Assembly: GCA_034687125.1 (NCBI GenBank)
Contig: JAQGBZ010000041.1
Location: forward strand, 62,001 to 126,000
Direction of reading: 5' to 3'
Origin: Neelides folsomi
Lineage: Eukaryota > Arthropoda > Collembola > Neelipleona > Neelidae
DNA: 64,000 bases
In this document: positions 44,679-57,214 of the stretch, piece by piece
How the letters are laid out: every line of letters begins with the position of its first letter
Numbering within the stretch: the first letter of the stretch is position 1
Made by a program: the position numbers and the translations under genes
The notes under the pieces: generated by a model
Seen by the model: only the letters and a program-made list of their open reading frames with translations
Databases searched by the model: none
What the model was told of the DNA's origin: nothing

Positions 44679-47600
44679 ATGGCTAAAGCCGGGTTTTTAG
44701 CAGTTATTCTTGTTATGGTTAGTGCCGCATGGGCTGGAAGACATCCTACGCATCAGTTCAATATACCCGTTATTTCCGCAGCTTCGGCTCAAATTCCACA
44801 GGTAAAATATTTTCTACATTTTACTCACTTTAACATTAGGGAATATCCTGAAAAGCATTAATTCAATTTTTAATAATTAACCGTGTGTAAATCAATTTAT
44901 CAAAATGCTTCTTGAAACGTTACGTTTAACAATTAACAGAAATATACGCATATACCTAATGATAGGTAAAAGTTTATTGACTTGATCTCTTGCGATTTGT
45001 TCGTCTTGAAGTTTTCATAAACTTGTATTCAAATAATCAATAAGCACTTAATTGTTGGAGGAAATTAAGGGCTTATCAACTTGTGGTTAAGTTTAATGTC
45101 GCAGGGGAAGATCCTCTAATTCACTTGAGCATGAAAGGGATTTGGACAAGTAAAGGTTAGAGGGGCTCAAGGCCGAAGGAAATTCCGAGTAATCGCATCC
45201 TCCATCATTGTTTTCGAAACGAGCTCAAGATAAAGTCATTATAAGATGAAATTAAAAGGTAGCCGCTTTGTAATTTCGAATTACACTCAAATGAAGGCAC
45301 GGACTTGAAATGTCAATCTCTAGTAATTTTCATGAAGTAAGAGATGCACACCCGACAAATTACATGAGAGTTAAACTAAGCAATTGACATCACGAAGCCT
45401 TCAATTTGAACCCAAGCATTACAGAGAGATAAATTGAATCCGACCATCTGCCTTTAATATAAGTTTATAAGAGAAGTGCACAGAGAAAGTCAAAGGACTT
45501 GCACAATTTATAATTCCTACCTTTAATGTTTTAAATTCCCTGAGCCATGGGATGAAGATTCTTCTGGGAATTCGCATAACTTTAATCACACTAAATTATT
45601 GTTTAGAGGATTTTGTAACATTACAAACATGTAATTAAATCTGTCTCTTTATATGCACTGTCCATAAAAATGCAGATTGTAAATAAGTCTTATTACATAT
45701 AATATATTTTGTAATCTCTTTTTTATCTCTATTAAACATTCTCAAAGTCATAAAACATAAAAAGTTCTTTTATTAATTTAATTACTTTTAATAAAAATAA
45801 TTAAATGATGAGGATTAGATAAAACGTAATAGCTCTAGTGAAGTAAATCAAGTCATTTGATTTCTCATTAAAAAGGTTTATAATTTTTTGTCATAGACCG
45901 TTGGATACAAATATCCAGTTCCACCTTCAGGTGCTCCAACCCTCAATACTAACAGAGTCCCACCAGCCACTCAGACGCTTACTGCTCAACATGTGATGCG
46001 GCCAGCAGTTTCCCCAGCCGTCCCTGCAGCTTCCACTCAACAGCAAACCGTGACAAATAAGGTACGTACTTATAACTAATGTAAAAATGAATACGTGTGT
46101 GAACAAAATGAATCCGTATTGGAATCCTTCGCTCGTGCTCGTGGTTGGAAAACATTGAAAGAGAAAGAAAATGTGCCCGAATAGGAAATCGAAAGTTGCT
46201 ATCATTTTCTAGCCCACTGAACTGCTTCCTCATTCTCAAATGCCCATCACAGAGAAGCTCTCGAAGCTAAATTGTTCATTTTGCATTAGAGCTCTTATCA
46301 CCCATATTATTATATATCGAATGGTGATTGAAGTAGAAAGGTATAATGAGATCCATTCTCTGACGTAATTCCTTTTCTCATCATTTGTTTAGCATTAAAC
46401 TCTCAATAAACTTTTCTCCCGCGTAAATGGGATTGAGGGAGAAGTTTGGGTAAAGAAGATGCGTTGGAAGTTCAACAACGCAAAGGAATAGTCGACACTT
46501 TCCTCTTTGAGTCGCATAATTCTCAACTCTGATCCTTTAAGTTTGAGGGTGTTCCGTTCGCAAAATAAGTTTACTTCACAAGACTTAATCTCCTTGTTTA
46601 AGCTCACTCCTTAAACAATGCCTTTTCCCGCTTTTCCTTCTCATAATGCCATGAGAGGGATTTGAAAACTGTTTCTCAGAATTGATTCAAGACTTAAGTA
46701 TCCAACCTTGTAAAATGAAATTTGGAAGTTGGAGATATAATTGATATCGTCATTATTGAATCTTATATTTCTGAGTATCAACACTTTAGCATTTCATCAA
46801 ATCAAAACTAATACTAGGTATTTTAGAATTTTATTTTAATTTAATCTAGGTAAGGTTGCTCCCAAATTTCAATTTACTTAAAATCTAAATTATATTAGTC
46901 TAAATTGGATATTGCATATTATAAGAAAAAATACTCAAATTTAATTTGGTGAATTTAAATACGAGACAGACATCAGACATGTCGCATATATACCATATAA
47001 TGAAAAATGCGTTGTTTGATGCACTTATATTTGCTTTTATATCTTATTTATTATAATTAAATCCAAAGCACCCTTAATGTTAGGTTAGGTACAGATAGCC
47101 ATATCGGTATCACCAGAACAGTAAATCAGTAAATGTATTTTTCTTCTGATATACATAATACATATACCAATGGTATGCAATTATAGAGAATAAGTTACTC
47201 ATAAGAGGAAAGTTTATTCTCTTCAATAAAAATCACTCGTAACTTCATTTTATTTGAACCTTTTACTTTCATTTTACTTTCATTTATCTTTTACAACTAT
47301 AATATGATTAGATTTCTTTATTTAAAATTTTCCCTTACTCCCAATTATTTGATGAATTCTACTCCGCAGTACCTTGAAAGGTCAATCAAATTTTAGTGCG
47401 CAATTCATAAATTAAGTTTCGTAGAGCGGTTTGACAATTTCCTCAGAGCTAAAAAACGTCAACCATACCTATGTAAAAACTAAGATAGTGTGTGTGTATA
47501 GTAGGTATTACGTGAACCTGAGCATATTGTATCTTGCTTCATTTCTAAAATTTCTAATTAAATAAGATTACATTGTCACAAGGAAAATGAATTAAATAGT

Positions 47601-50600
47601 TTATTGACTCCTCTTCAAAAAATCTTAGTAAACACATTTTTCATATAAAGAATTATATTATTTTCAAAAATGCAAATTTTGTGTTCAAACGATGCACTTG
47701 TTATAATAAATTATAAGGAAGTTTGGATATAAAATTACTTATGAAGAAGTTTAGATGCAATTTATTGTCTTAATTCCACTGACGCATGGAGAGTCATAAA
47801 GAAGTAAAACATCTTATTAATATTAGATCCCGAATAAAATTTTTGAATTTAATTATATGACAAACTCTCTATAGGTAATACAGTATTAGTTATAGTTATA
47901 TGTATAACATTCAATTATAAAGTATTTAGGTATATGATTATAGTAAATCATAAATCTTTATGACATATAATATACTATACTATTATAAATAATGAAAATC
48001 TCAGGACTAATGAAGTGCATACAAACGCACACTCTTAAATGGATGGTTCAAATGCATTGGTGCAAAGTTATCACTCCTCGTGATCATTTCCCGATTCCAA
48101 AGACGAAAATTAAAAAAAGTAAGAGCGGGCGGGTTAAATTTTATACGAGCTGCTACTAAAATGCAATGGCACATATTTATAACATCATCCACTTTATCCA
48201 CTTTTAAACGTGGGATAATTTGGGATAAACTCCGTTTCCCATCATCATGAGTGGAAATGACTTTTGGTTTGAAAATGACAGGCGATAATAGTAATTAGTA
48301 TATCCACTTACAAACAATGCCGAAGGGAAGAGTTTTACAACTCTCGTAAAACTCGGAAGAAACTCATAAAGTGCAGAGTTTTGAGAGATCTGGAACGAAT
48401 GACTACCAGCAGAATCATCACGAGAGATTTTCTCAGACTTTCAATCAGGGTCTGTCAATCTCCAATGCTCTTTTCTTCCCCTCTCTCGAGCATTACGAGC
48501 TAGGAACATGGAGGAACAATAATGGAAGTGGAAATAATGTCAAGATTTTTCCATTTCTTTCAAAAATATAAGTTTAAGTCATGGAAAATATATGGCCTAA
48601 ATAGAGTCCAAACCTCGTGGTAATAACCTTCTTCAGCTTAAGAAAATTTTAGGGAAAAAACGGATAAGTACTTGTGCATTAAGTGCCCATGAATGAATGA
48701 ATATCCTTTTGCTATTATTGTTATTATTACACAAAATTCATGGCTTTGTTGAATCAAGTGGATTATAGACAATGGCACCCTTTTAAAACCATCCAAATAT
48801 TCCTTTTTTGAAATATCTTCTCTCTCAGTTATTTACCTCTAGTTTCATTTTCCATTGTTCCCTTTCCGTGTATAAAAAAACTTTATATCACGAAGTAAAA
48901 ACTCCCACTCTTGAAAATTAAAGATTTCGAGGATTAAACTCTTGGATTTCATTTTAAATCCCTTTATGAGAAAGTGAAATTAGTTTAATAAGTAAAGTAC
49001 TAAACAAACAGTTTGAGTTCATTGAAAATTCGCACATGAGGGTTCATAGTTGAAAATTGTTGTTGTTCAAAACATGTTAAAACTTTCTGAATCCTTTTTC
49101 TTATTGTTCAAAACGATTATATTTATCAAAATCAAAATGGTGTTTATGTGAGTATGTTCTTCCTTACGACATGGTTGTCTATCCGTATCAAATCTCCCAA
49201 ATTTAGATCTGGTCTTTCAACGCACAACCACGAAGAACCATAAAAATATGAAGTAGTTAAAAGTTCATTACATTCAATCTAATTAGTTTCGGCTTGTAGA
49301 AAATAAAGGAAGAGTAATAAATGAGAATTATAATGGAAAGAGACGGGAAAGAGAAATGATCCTGGATAAGAAATAGATATCAATCTTCTCCACACTTGTC
49401 ATTTTTTCCTTGTTTCAGGTCTCAACGGGTGCTGGGAATTTGCAAGCAAGTGCTGCTACTCAAGATGATGCCCGGCAGCTTCATGTTCACCACATGGCTC
49501 AAATCCAAACCATTGACGTTGCATGTGGTAAAGAACGGATGACAGTTCGAGTCACATTCGACCAGGCCTTCGATGGTATTATTTACGCTAAGGTGAGTAA
49601 TAAAGCCTTAAATTCTGAGTACAACAATCATTGGAAACATTCGAAAGTGAAATGAAGATTTCCAAAGAACTTTAGAACAATGGGAATCTCTTTTAATTAA
49701 TGCTCTATTATCCCAAATTTTCCTCTTATTACAATTATGTTATGTTCAAATGTAGTAATGTTGTACATAATTATCAAAAGTGGAAAATTACACTGTATTT
49801 TCCTCAAGGATGTACATCGGAAAAAATTATTTGGTTTTAATTATATTTTAGAAATTCATCATGAAGATTTTACTTTTGTTAAATGATAAATTATGTTTGG
49901 ATGACTAGGGCCATTACACCGATCCCAATTGTCGGTTTGTTCTTCCCAATTCCGGCCAACGAATGTACCAGTTCGACATGGTGACTGGGCAATGCGGGGT
50001 TCAGTTCATTGACTCGGGACTCACCAACGGAGGACAAGCATACGTTGAAGGCCTTCTTGTCATCATTCTTGAACCAGGAGTGCAAGAAGCCTGGGACGCT
50101 GCAAGAAGGATTCGGTGTTTGTGGGAAGGGAACATTGATCAAACAGTCACGTTTCCCCTCAGTATCAACATGTTGGATTCGCAAACTTTGACCTTCAGTG
50201 GTGACACGGCGTCAGCCTCTTTGGAGATTCAGGTTAATTGACTTCCTCTCTTTATTAAACCCATTGCAAATTGGATTGGGACGTGAAGTATATAAGTGGA
50301 GACAAAAGTCCCATGCATCTCTCTTTAAACGAATTACATATTTATAAACGCATTAAAATTCATTAAAAGGACCTCAAGGTGAGAGTGGAAATGCACAAGG
50401 GTTGTGTTTAATGTTGGTTCATAAATTCACAAAGAAAAGGCCAAAGGTTTCTCCGAGAATCACGATTCTGGCGATATAAATAATTTTTCATTTGTATACA
50501 TTCTGACAGATGTGCGCAAAATATTTGTTTCATAGAAAAATTCAAGATACGCCTATCATTTTAATAAATAATATTCATATAATGTATTAATTTAAATGAT

Positions 50601-53600
50601 ATATTAAAAGATGTACTCTAGTCGTTAACATGTGAAATATCCAAATTGAAAATACTATATATATTGTAATTGTTTCATGAATCATAGTAGGAATCAATTT
50701 CCTAAGATTAATGAATTGATTGAATATGAAAACAATTTTTAAATTGTATTGATGAACCGTTTTGCATATAAATTACAAGGGTGGAAATTAAAATGAAATT
50801 GGATTCACAAGTTCAGTCAAAGGTGAGCCTTAGAAAAGTCAATTAGAGATGGGTTTTATATGAAGGTATGTCCTGACATTGAGTATTATTTCCCACATGC
50901 ATCAATTGTGTTGTTTTCCTTCTCCGGTGTGTTGATTGGCGAGGGGTTATAAATAGGGGTTTATTAAAGGGGAGAGCCGAGGCGGATGTCAACGTGGATT
51001 GAAAGGGTCAAGTTGTTGGGTCAAATGGAAAGTTTGGGAATAATGGATGAGATGCTCCTGAGGATGCGGGACCGTATGACCGATTGACGATATTGAGCAT
51101 GATGATGAGGAGATGACCCACTCCACATTCTATGGAGAAGGAAACGAGGAGGGCCCAAATCAGCCTTATCAGAGGAATAATAAAAGTCGTCGTCCTTTGT
51201 AGCTGAGGTGAGCCGTGAAAGGGACAGATCTATGTCAGGTTCCTATACATCACAGACATTCATTAAGATCTCCCATGGCAAAGACCTTCTCTCTCCTCAC
51301 TCTCCTGAGACGGTGAGACATATTGGAATTTAACATATTAGGTATGTAAATATATCCCGTCTGCCATTTTCAATCATCGTCACAGAACCTTTGTGCTTTT
51401 GATATAACTTCGTACATGTAAAGCATATAAAAATGATGTATTGAATTCATATATGGGTCTTAATACCGTCTCATCACTTGGAAAAAGTCCCTTCCCTTTC
51501 TTATGGCTTCTTTATTATCTATTATGTTCATCTTCCTATCCTAAGGTTTGTTTTAGATATAATCTCTACTATGTCTGTATCTCTGTATATTAAGTATTAG
51601 ATTGCATATTACATTGGGTATAAGTATTTAGATTCGTCTCTCTGTCACTGTCTGTGTCTCTTATTTAAGGAGAATGGAAGGAGAATGGAACAGAGCACAC
51701 AGATAATCCCGATGTGAAATTAGGTGCTTTGATGTACTGGAAAAGGAATTTGTTCCTCTAGGGGAATCTCAGCAAGGCGTTTCACGTTTAAACACCTCTC
51801 GCTTCACTTCATCTACTTAACTCCTATGGGCCATAATGAATGTGAATGATATATCTACCAGCCCTGGATGTATCGCAGTTCCTATTAAGCTCTCATCGTT
51901 ATTCGCATTTCTTTTCAACTCACTTCACACTTTGTAGCTGGGACGTACACCTTAATACCCCCATTGTTTTTCATGCCTCTAAAGATCGATTAATGAGGAC
52001 GACTTTCTTAAACCGGGCTCCATATTCTTTGTAGTATACCGATATAATAAAGATTCATATACCACACGGTTAATGAATAATGAATTTCAGATTTCTTTCC
52101 TTTTAAGATGTGACGGTTGAATTTACATTGATTTTCAGAGAAAGGTCCTTTTGCATTCTTTTAGTTAATAATGAAAAAATATAGAGATTCATGTACATTG
52201 CTAATATTCTTTACTTTGCATCCTCGGACCATTTTCTTAAATTCTTTGGAAATTTTAAGGAATAAGGGAAGCAAAATTTGAACTAGTATTAAAGTTCTTG
52301 TAAATTAACTCTCTAGTCATAATTCTAAAATTTCGTGAGGAAATATACATAATAAGCAGATATGCCTGTAGATTTTGAAGAGCAAGGGAGTTTTTAATTC
52401 TCGCATAAGCTGAAATGAAAAATTGAAAACTTTCTTTAGTTAAAATTGTGTGCTTCGCTCCAATCTTAATGATAGATGAGACTCGTTACTTTCAAATAAT
52501 AAGCATTCAGTGCTTTAATAGCATTTGAAGCACTTATTATTGCTACGTTAATTAATTTCTTTTTACTCCTTCTCAGAAATGGCACTTCAATTTGCTATGT
52601 ATTTAGTAAGTTCCTTCCTTTCCTTTAAAAGTCATAGCGCATTTATGAATTCAGGGAATGGAAATGAGGAAAACTTGCAAATTAAGTAGAATCTACTCAT
52701 TTTTATATTGATGACAGGGGCGTACCCAGCACTAAGCCTACTAGGCCCAGGCCTAGTAAAAATTTTGGAGGCTTACACTAGATATTATTAATTTCTAATT
52801 TCTATTTTTACTTTGATGATGATATTTTTATTTTAGAGAGATTTACATGTATGCAAAACTATAATAGGTAGGTAGGAAGGGGTATTACAGTAATATCGGT
52901 GATCAACAAAACTAAACAATGAACATGTCTTGTACACTTTCTTTAAATTAAGAAACAATCTTGGCAAGTTGACTTGCCTATATACGAGGTGTAAGTCGTG
53001 CAAGTATTTGATATACTACAAAGATTTCAAAAATTGTCAATTACTCTAGACAAAAATGACTTAAAAGCTTGTCTTAAACTATATAAATTGAGCAGTTTTT
53101 GATATCTGGATTTTTATAAAATAGAAACTGTATTAAAAATACGCCAATAAAAAAGATTAATTACATGCTAATTAATTACAATTCTAATTAAGGGCCTATA
53201 AATTATTTCTCGGCACACATGTTTAGGTCCCCGATACAAATTTTTTATCAAACTTTCCAAGAAAATTCGAATGGCATAAGGGTTTCAATACAGATTTTTA
53301 GTACGAACATTCAAAAATTTTAACCGGACCTTAAGGTTCCGTGATAGATTTTTCTTAATTTCTAAAAAAATTTCTCAAAACGTAAAGGTCCCTTCTGGGA
53401 TTTTTAGGTTAAACTTTAAAAAATTTTGGGGCCAACCAGTTAGAAATTTTAGTCTGAATTTTAAAAAAAACTTCACGGGACCGATTTTCCTGTTAGATTT
53501 TTATTCTGACTTTTTAAAAAATTTATCGGGACCTAAAGGTTCCGTTAGATTTTTAGTGTGAATTTTTAATAAAAATTAAAACCAATTTTGCCAAGCTATA

Positions 53601-56600
53601 AGGCTGGCCCTGCTCTTCAACAAAATCTCCAATTTTAATCGTTATTATGATAATTAAATATTCAAATTAAATATTAATTACGCCTTATATTTTTGCTTTT
53701 GAATATTGCCAGTAATTTACACTATATAAAATTATTCTCAGAAATTAGGCCTAGTAAAAATTTTGGGCTGGGTACGACCCTGATTGATGATAAATAATAG
53801 GGCCATTAAGAAAAATATAGCGTATGAAAATAGGACTTGTTCATTAAATATCTACAATGATTTAATGATTTTAATTGCTTTCGTCGTTTTATCCCCTATG
53901 CCCTAAGTGTTTGAACTATTTAAATTAGCTGAAAAAATTTATTTTATAAATATATAATGTATAATTAAAAATATTTTATTCAACTTTTTATTTTGAAAAT
54001 TCAAAAATTTCAGTAAAAATTGGTAAAATTGCAGATTCATGTGGGAAAATCAATAAAGTCAATTGAGGTCGAATCATCCGGTCAGCTTCCCTTGGTTCAT
54101 CATCCATAAACTCTAATCCACGAGTGAACAATTTCAAATTCTCGAATGGTATTGTCATTCTCATGTCGAGCATTTCATGATACGGAGAGAGTCGCGAACT
54201 GATCAATAATAACTTTCTTCATGCAAGATGAGATGGAATTCATGATTTGCATGCTTCTTGGCTTGTTCAATTATCCATCCATTTCTGTCCGAAGATTCAT
54301 GAACTTGTAAGAATACTAACCTTATATGCATATCGCATTGTTGAAAAAAATGTGCCATTGTTCGGTAGAATGATAATAATTTAATAACAGTAATATATTC
54401 ATACACTCCCATATGGTCCATATATGATCTCACAGACATGTTAATCGCGATTTCCATTTTAACCAAACTAGTAATTTGATTAAAATCATTAAAACGGTCC
54501 AAAGGTGTCAAATTCAATTATAAACTTTTACATCCGGAATTCATTAAAATGAATTTAAAATAGTTAACCGAACAGAAGAATTAATTTAGATTTATGTTTC
54601 AGAATGGTCGTGGTCCAAGGGCTCAAACCGTTCAAGGGCTTGTTCGAATCGGAGATCTTCTCACAGCTGTCGTTACCGTCCAAGGTGATGCCGACTTTGA
54701 CCTTCTCGTGAGGAACTGCGTGGCCACCGATGGGACTCCAAACAACAGAATCGTTCTCAGTGACAAGTTTGTGAAAGTTTCCAAAATCCTATTCATTTCG
54801 AATGACAAACTATGAGCCAAAGACTCTCAAATATTTGCTCTTTCCAAATCCTTCAATTACTTCTAATCCTTTAAATGCCAGTTTTTAAAGTGATCTACGC
54901 AGAAATAGGAAAACTCCAAGGATTAAAGTTTATTTAAACAATGATTACTTACGGGAGTAGTTTGGAATTGTATTTTATTCAATTTGTGCCATTTATTTAT
55001 TAAACCTATATGTCTGTATGTACTGGATTGTATCAATATTATTAGTATTGGTATTATTCGTACATTGACTCTATTGAAGAGCAAAGGTATAAAATGAAAA
55101 TAATGATGCTAAATGTTCTTTTTGCGTTATCAAAGATTTTCAATTCTCATTCGGAAATAATGTAAACAATAACAATAAATATTAAAAGGGAATTGACATT
55201 CAATCACTGTTTATTGTGTTTATAGCAAAGGATGTGCTACTAAACCGAAGTTGATGGGCGGATGGCAGAAGCAGCGTAACACAGGAAACATCCTTTCTTA
55301 TGCTTATCTCAGTGTAAGTCGGACGACCTTTGGGATGAAACCAATTCCATTGGAATCAATTTCCTAATTAATCTGATGAAACATTTAATGAAGCATTCAT
55401 ATCGATTTCCAGGCCTTCAAGTTCCCTGATGTGATGGATCTCTTTTTGGAATGCACTGTCTCTCTCTGCAAGGGTGCTTGTGAGGAGTGTGCTGAATACA
55501 CGGAGGTGCTTAATATAATTTAACCTACTCTTCGTCCTCATTCATTATCCCCTCTCCATATTGATTAAAAATTAAGATTGCAATATAGGGCCTAAATGCC
55601 AATAATTATAATTAAAGTTCCAATACAATTTTTGACGTTCTCGATTTCAGCTTGTCTTCACCACTTAACATTAATTTCATTACCTTCTCTCCCAATACTA
55701 TGTCATTAATATGATATACCCATATTCAATGAACTGAAACTAATATACCAAATATCAACTTTATGATTTTGATTTAAAGGTAGTGTGCAAAGATAGTGCA
55801 TTTATAAAATTGTCCTTTTTATTATATTTAATTAAGAGAAAAATGGTCAGGTCAGAAGTAGGACGAATCTTTTTGGATATGCATAGGAATTATAGGAATG
55901 TAGTATATTATGTAGGTACGCTTACATAGTTTTAAATAAATAAGGAAAGTGTTATTTGGAAAGATACCCTAATGGCAATGGCTAAATAACACTCCTGTCT
56001 GCAGTGTAAGAGAATTCAACATAACTTAACGTAACTAACAAAAAAATACACATCTTATCCCAATTGCTTTACAATTTTACAATTAGTTATCCGATCCTTT
56101 GAAATTCTATGTGGTTGAGTGGTATTTAGTGTACATTTTATTATACATTTAACTCCGTGTTAATGTTAATTCACGAAGGACAAAGTAACTAAATACATAA
56201 ACAAAAAGATGTTTATATTTGCGTTCCCAAAAGCTAATTTAAACATCTCTATTTTTATCTTTGAATAATATCACACCGACGGGCGTCTTCATTCGCTCCT
56301 CCTTCGCCCGTCATTAATTACCAATGATAATTTATCATAATTTGTCAATTTAATAAAATGTCAATTTAATACGCTAAATTCAATTAGCTCTAAGCTAATT
56401 ATTTATACATAAAGTAAATTCCCCCATAGGAAGATTAATTATAGTCAAATGTAGTAATTGGTTCATTGACATTGGAATTGAATCTCTTCCTAGCTTCACG
56501 TTCCTTCTCATGGGAAAGATGATGTTCCAGAGATTGATCAGCGGTCTGCAGTTCCAGCCGCCGCAAGAGAGAGGCGAAGTGTTTTCGACTACAACATTAC

Positions 56601-57214
56601 TGAACCAAATCCCCAAGACTCTCTGCGTCTCCGAAGAGTCGTCCACGTAGTAGGGCCTGATGATCTTCCCGAACTTGCTCTGGCTGGCCCAGCCGTTTAT
56701 GGTAATTTAATAAACAAGTCTCGTCGTTTTATTCCTTCTAATGGAAAGCTAAAAGGCTCCAAAGTGCCTACTTAATCATCAATCATCAGCTCCTGAGGAA
56801 ACCAGAGTCAAACCTTCCAATTCAATTCTTCCCCATAATTCCTCAATTCCTGTTGACAATTTATGATCCCATGTCAGGAAATGATAAAGAAAAGGTCTAA
56901 AATGTGTGGAGAGTAAAATGGGAAATTTTGGGGTTAAAAGCAGTTTATCCCAATTATCAACTTCCTTCTTGATAAATAATAAATGAATTAGAGGTTTGCA
57001 GCGTAAATGCATCAACTTTGCTAAAAGGCTTATTATGAGATGGTTTATAAGTTTATAATATGATGGTTTTCTTTGTATTTTAGGAGGATGCCAAAGTAAT
57101 TGTTTTTCGCTGCTCTCAATCGTGGCCTCCGTATCAATCACCCTTCTAATGGTCATGTCTTCAATTGTGTGCTTTGGAGCTTTAAGACGCAGGCAAAGAG
57201 AGGAGAAGTTTTAA
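44679..57214 (+). CDS. ZP-domain secreted/membrane protein (cuticulin-like)
   Basis: Nine exons join in phase: 44679-44801, 45897-46061, 49419-49592, 49909-50232, 54603-54766, 55226-55313, 55413-55505, 56494-56701, 57084-57214; 489 residues. Residues 1-19 are a clear signal peptide (MAKAGFLAVILVMVSAAWA). A Pro/Ala/Thr/Gln-rich linker follows. The zona pellucida domain spans about 126-375: TIDVACGKERMTVRVTFDQ with Cys 132, IYAKGHYTDPNCRF, the QFDMVTGQCGV segment, FDLLVRNCVATDG, and ECTVSLCKGAC at its end. RERR at 402-405 is a furin-type cleavage site, and about 453-480 is a membrane segment with a short basic tail. ZP proteins are cut at such a site and polymerise into apical matrix or cuticle; in arthropods they shape cuticle and epithelium. 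That role is family knowledge. Intron 4 (4.4 kb) carries a hAT-type element and an antisense relic. Which arthropod ZP subfamily it belongs to is not decided. Confidence 0.93.
44802..45896 (+). other. ZP gene intron 1 (1.1 kb)
   Basis: It begins GTAAAA and ends CATAG. It has no gene or repeat of note. Confidence 0.75.
46062..49418 (+). other. ZP gene intron 2 (3.4 kb)
   Basis: It begins GTACGT and ends TTTCAG. Short open frames on both strands at 45.9-46.6 and 48.0-48.6 kb overlap one another and lack motifs. I see no gene, RNA or mobile element. Confidence 0.7.
52707..52714. repeat. Target-site duplication, left copy
   Basis: ATTGATGA directly before the left end of the 1068-bp element. 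Confidence 0.9.
52715..53782. mobile_element. Non-autonomous hAT-type DNA transposon, complete
   Basis: The ends are 16-bp inverted repeats with one mismatch: CAGGGGCGTACCCAGC at the left, and at the right the reverse complement of CAGGGTCGTACCCAGC. A second block, TACTAGGCC, is inverted just inside both ends, so the terminal repeat is about 35-40 bp with a small gap. An identical 8-bp duplication ATTGATGA borders the element. CAGGG ends with an 8-bp duplication are typical of hAT elements. The 1068-bp interior has no transposase frame, so it depends on a transposase elsewhere. A GGCCTAGTAAAAATTTTGG segment occurs in the same direction near both ends, and the right half is a run of degenerate repeats. 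It sits in intron 4 of the ZP gene and does not interrupt an exon. Confidence 0.92.
53220..53590. repeat. Degenerate tandem repeats inside the hAT-type element
   Basis: Blocks of the type GGGACC..AAGGTTCC followed by GTTAGATTTTTAGT and an A/T-rich run recur about every 45-60 bp (near 53225, 53325, 53385, 53430, 53478 and 53528). The copies are diverged and of unequal length. Such internal repeats are common in non-autonomous elements. Boundaries are approximate because they were set by eye. Confidence 0.6.
53783..53790. repeat. Target-site duplication, right copy
   Basis: ATTGATGA directly after the right end of the 1068-bp element, identical to the left copy, which suggests a fairly recent insertion. 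Confidence 0.9.
53988..54517 (-). pseudogene. Frameshifted antisense coding relic in the ZP intron
   Basis: Two adjoining minus-strand open frames (54517-54203, then 54206-53988) are offset by one frame and meet at about 54205-54215. Each reads like real protein: the first has RFNDFNQITSLVKMEIAI, FYRTMAHFFQQCDMHIRL and ANHEFHLILHEE; the second has SPYHEMLDMRMTIPF and DDEPREADRMIRP and ends in a stop at 53988. Neither has a proper ATG start at its open end; a stop lies directly upstream of 54517. Any intron at the junction would be too short to be real, so a one-base shift is the simplest account. It appears to be an intronless, broken gene copy. I do not recognise the family; the helix-like first part vaguely recalls a BAR-type coiled region, which is not a firm claim. 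Confidence 0.5.

Larger units (their letters stand above)
50233..54602 (+). other. ZP gene intron 4 (4.4 kb)
   Basis: It lies between the exon for the first half and the exon for the second half of the ZP domain. It contains the 1068-bp hAT-type element (52715-53782) and an antisense, frameshifted coding relic (53988-54517). The first 2.4 kb hold nothing I recognise. Confidence 0.8.
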
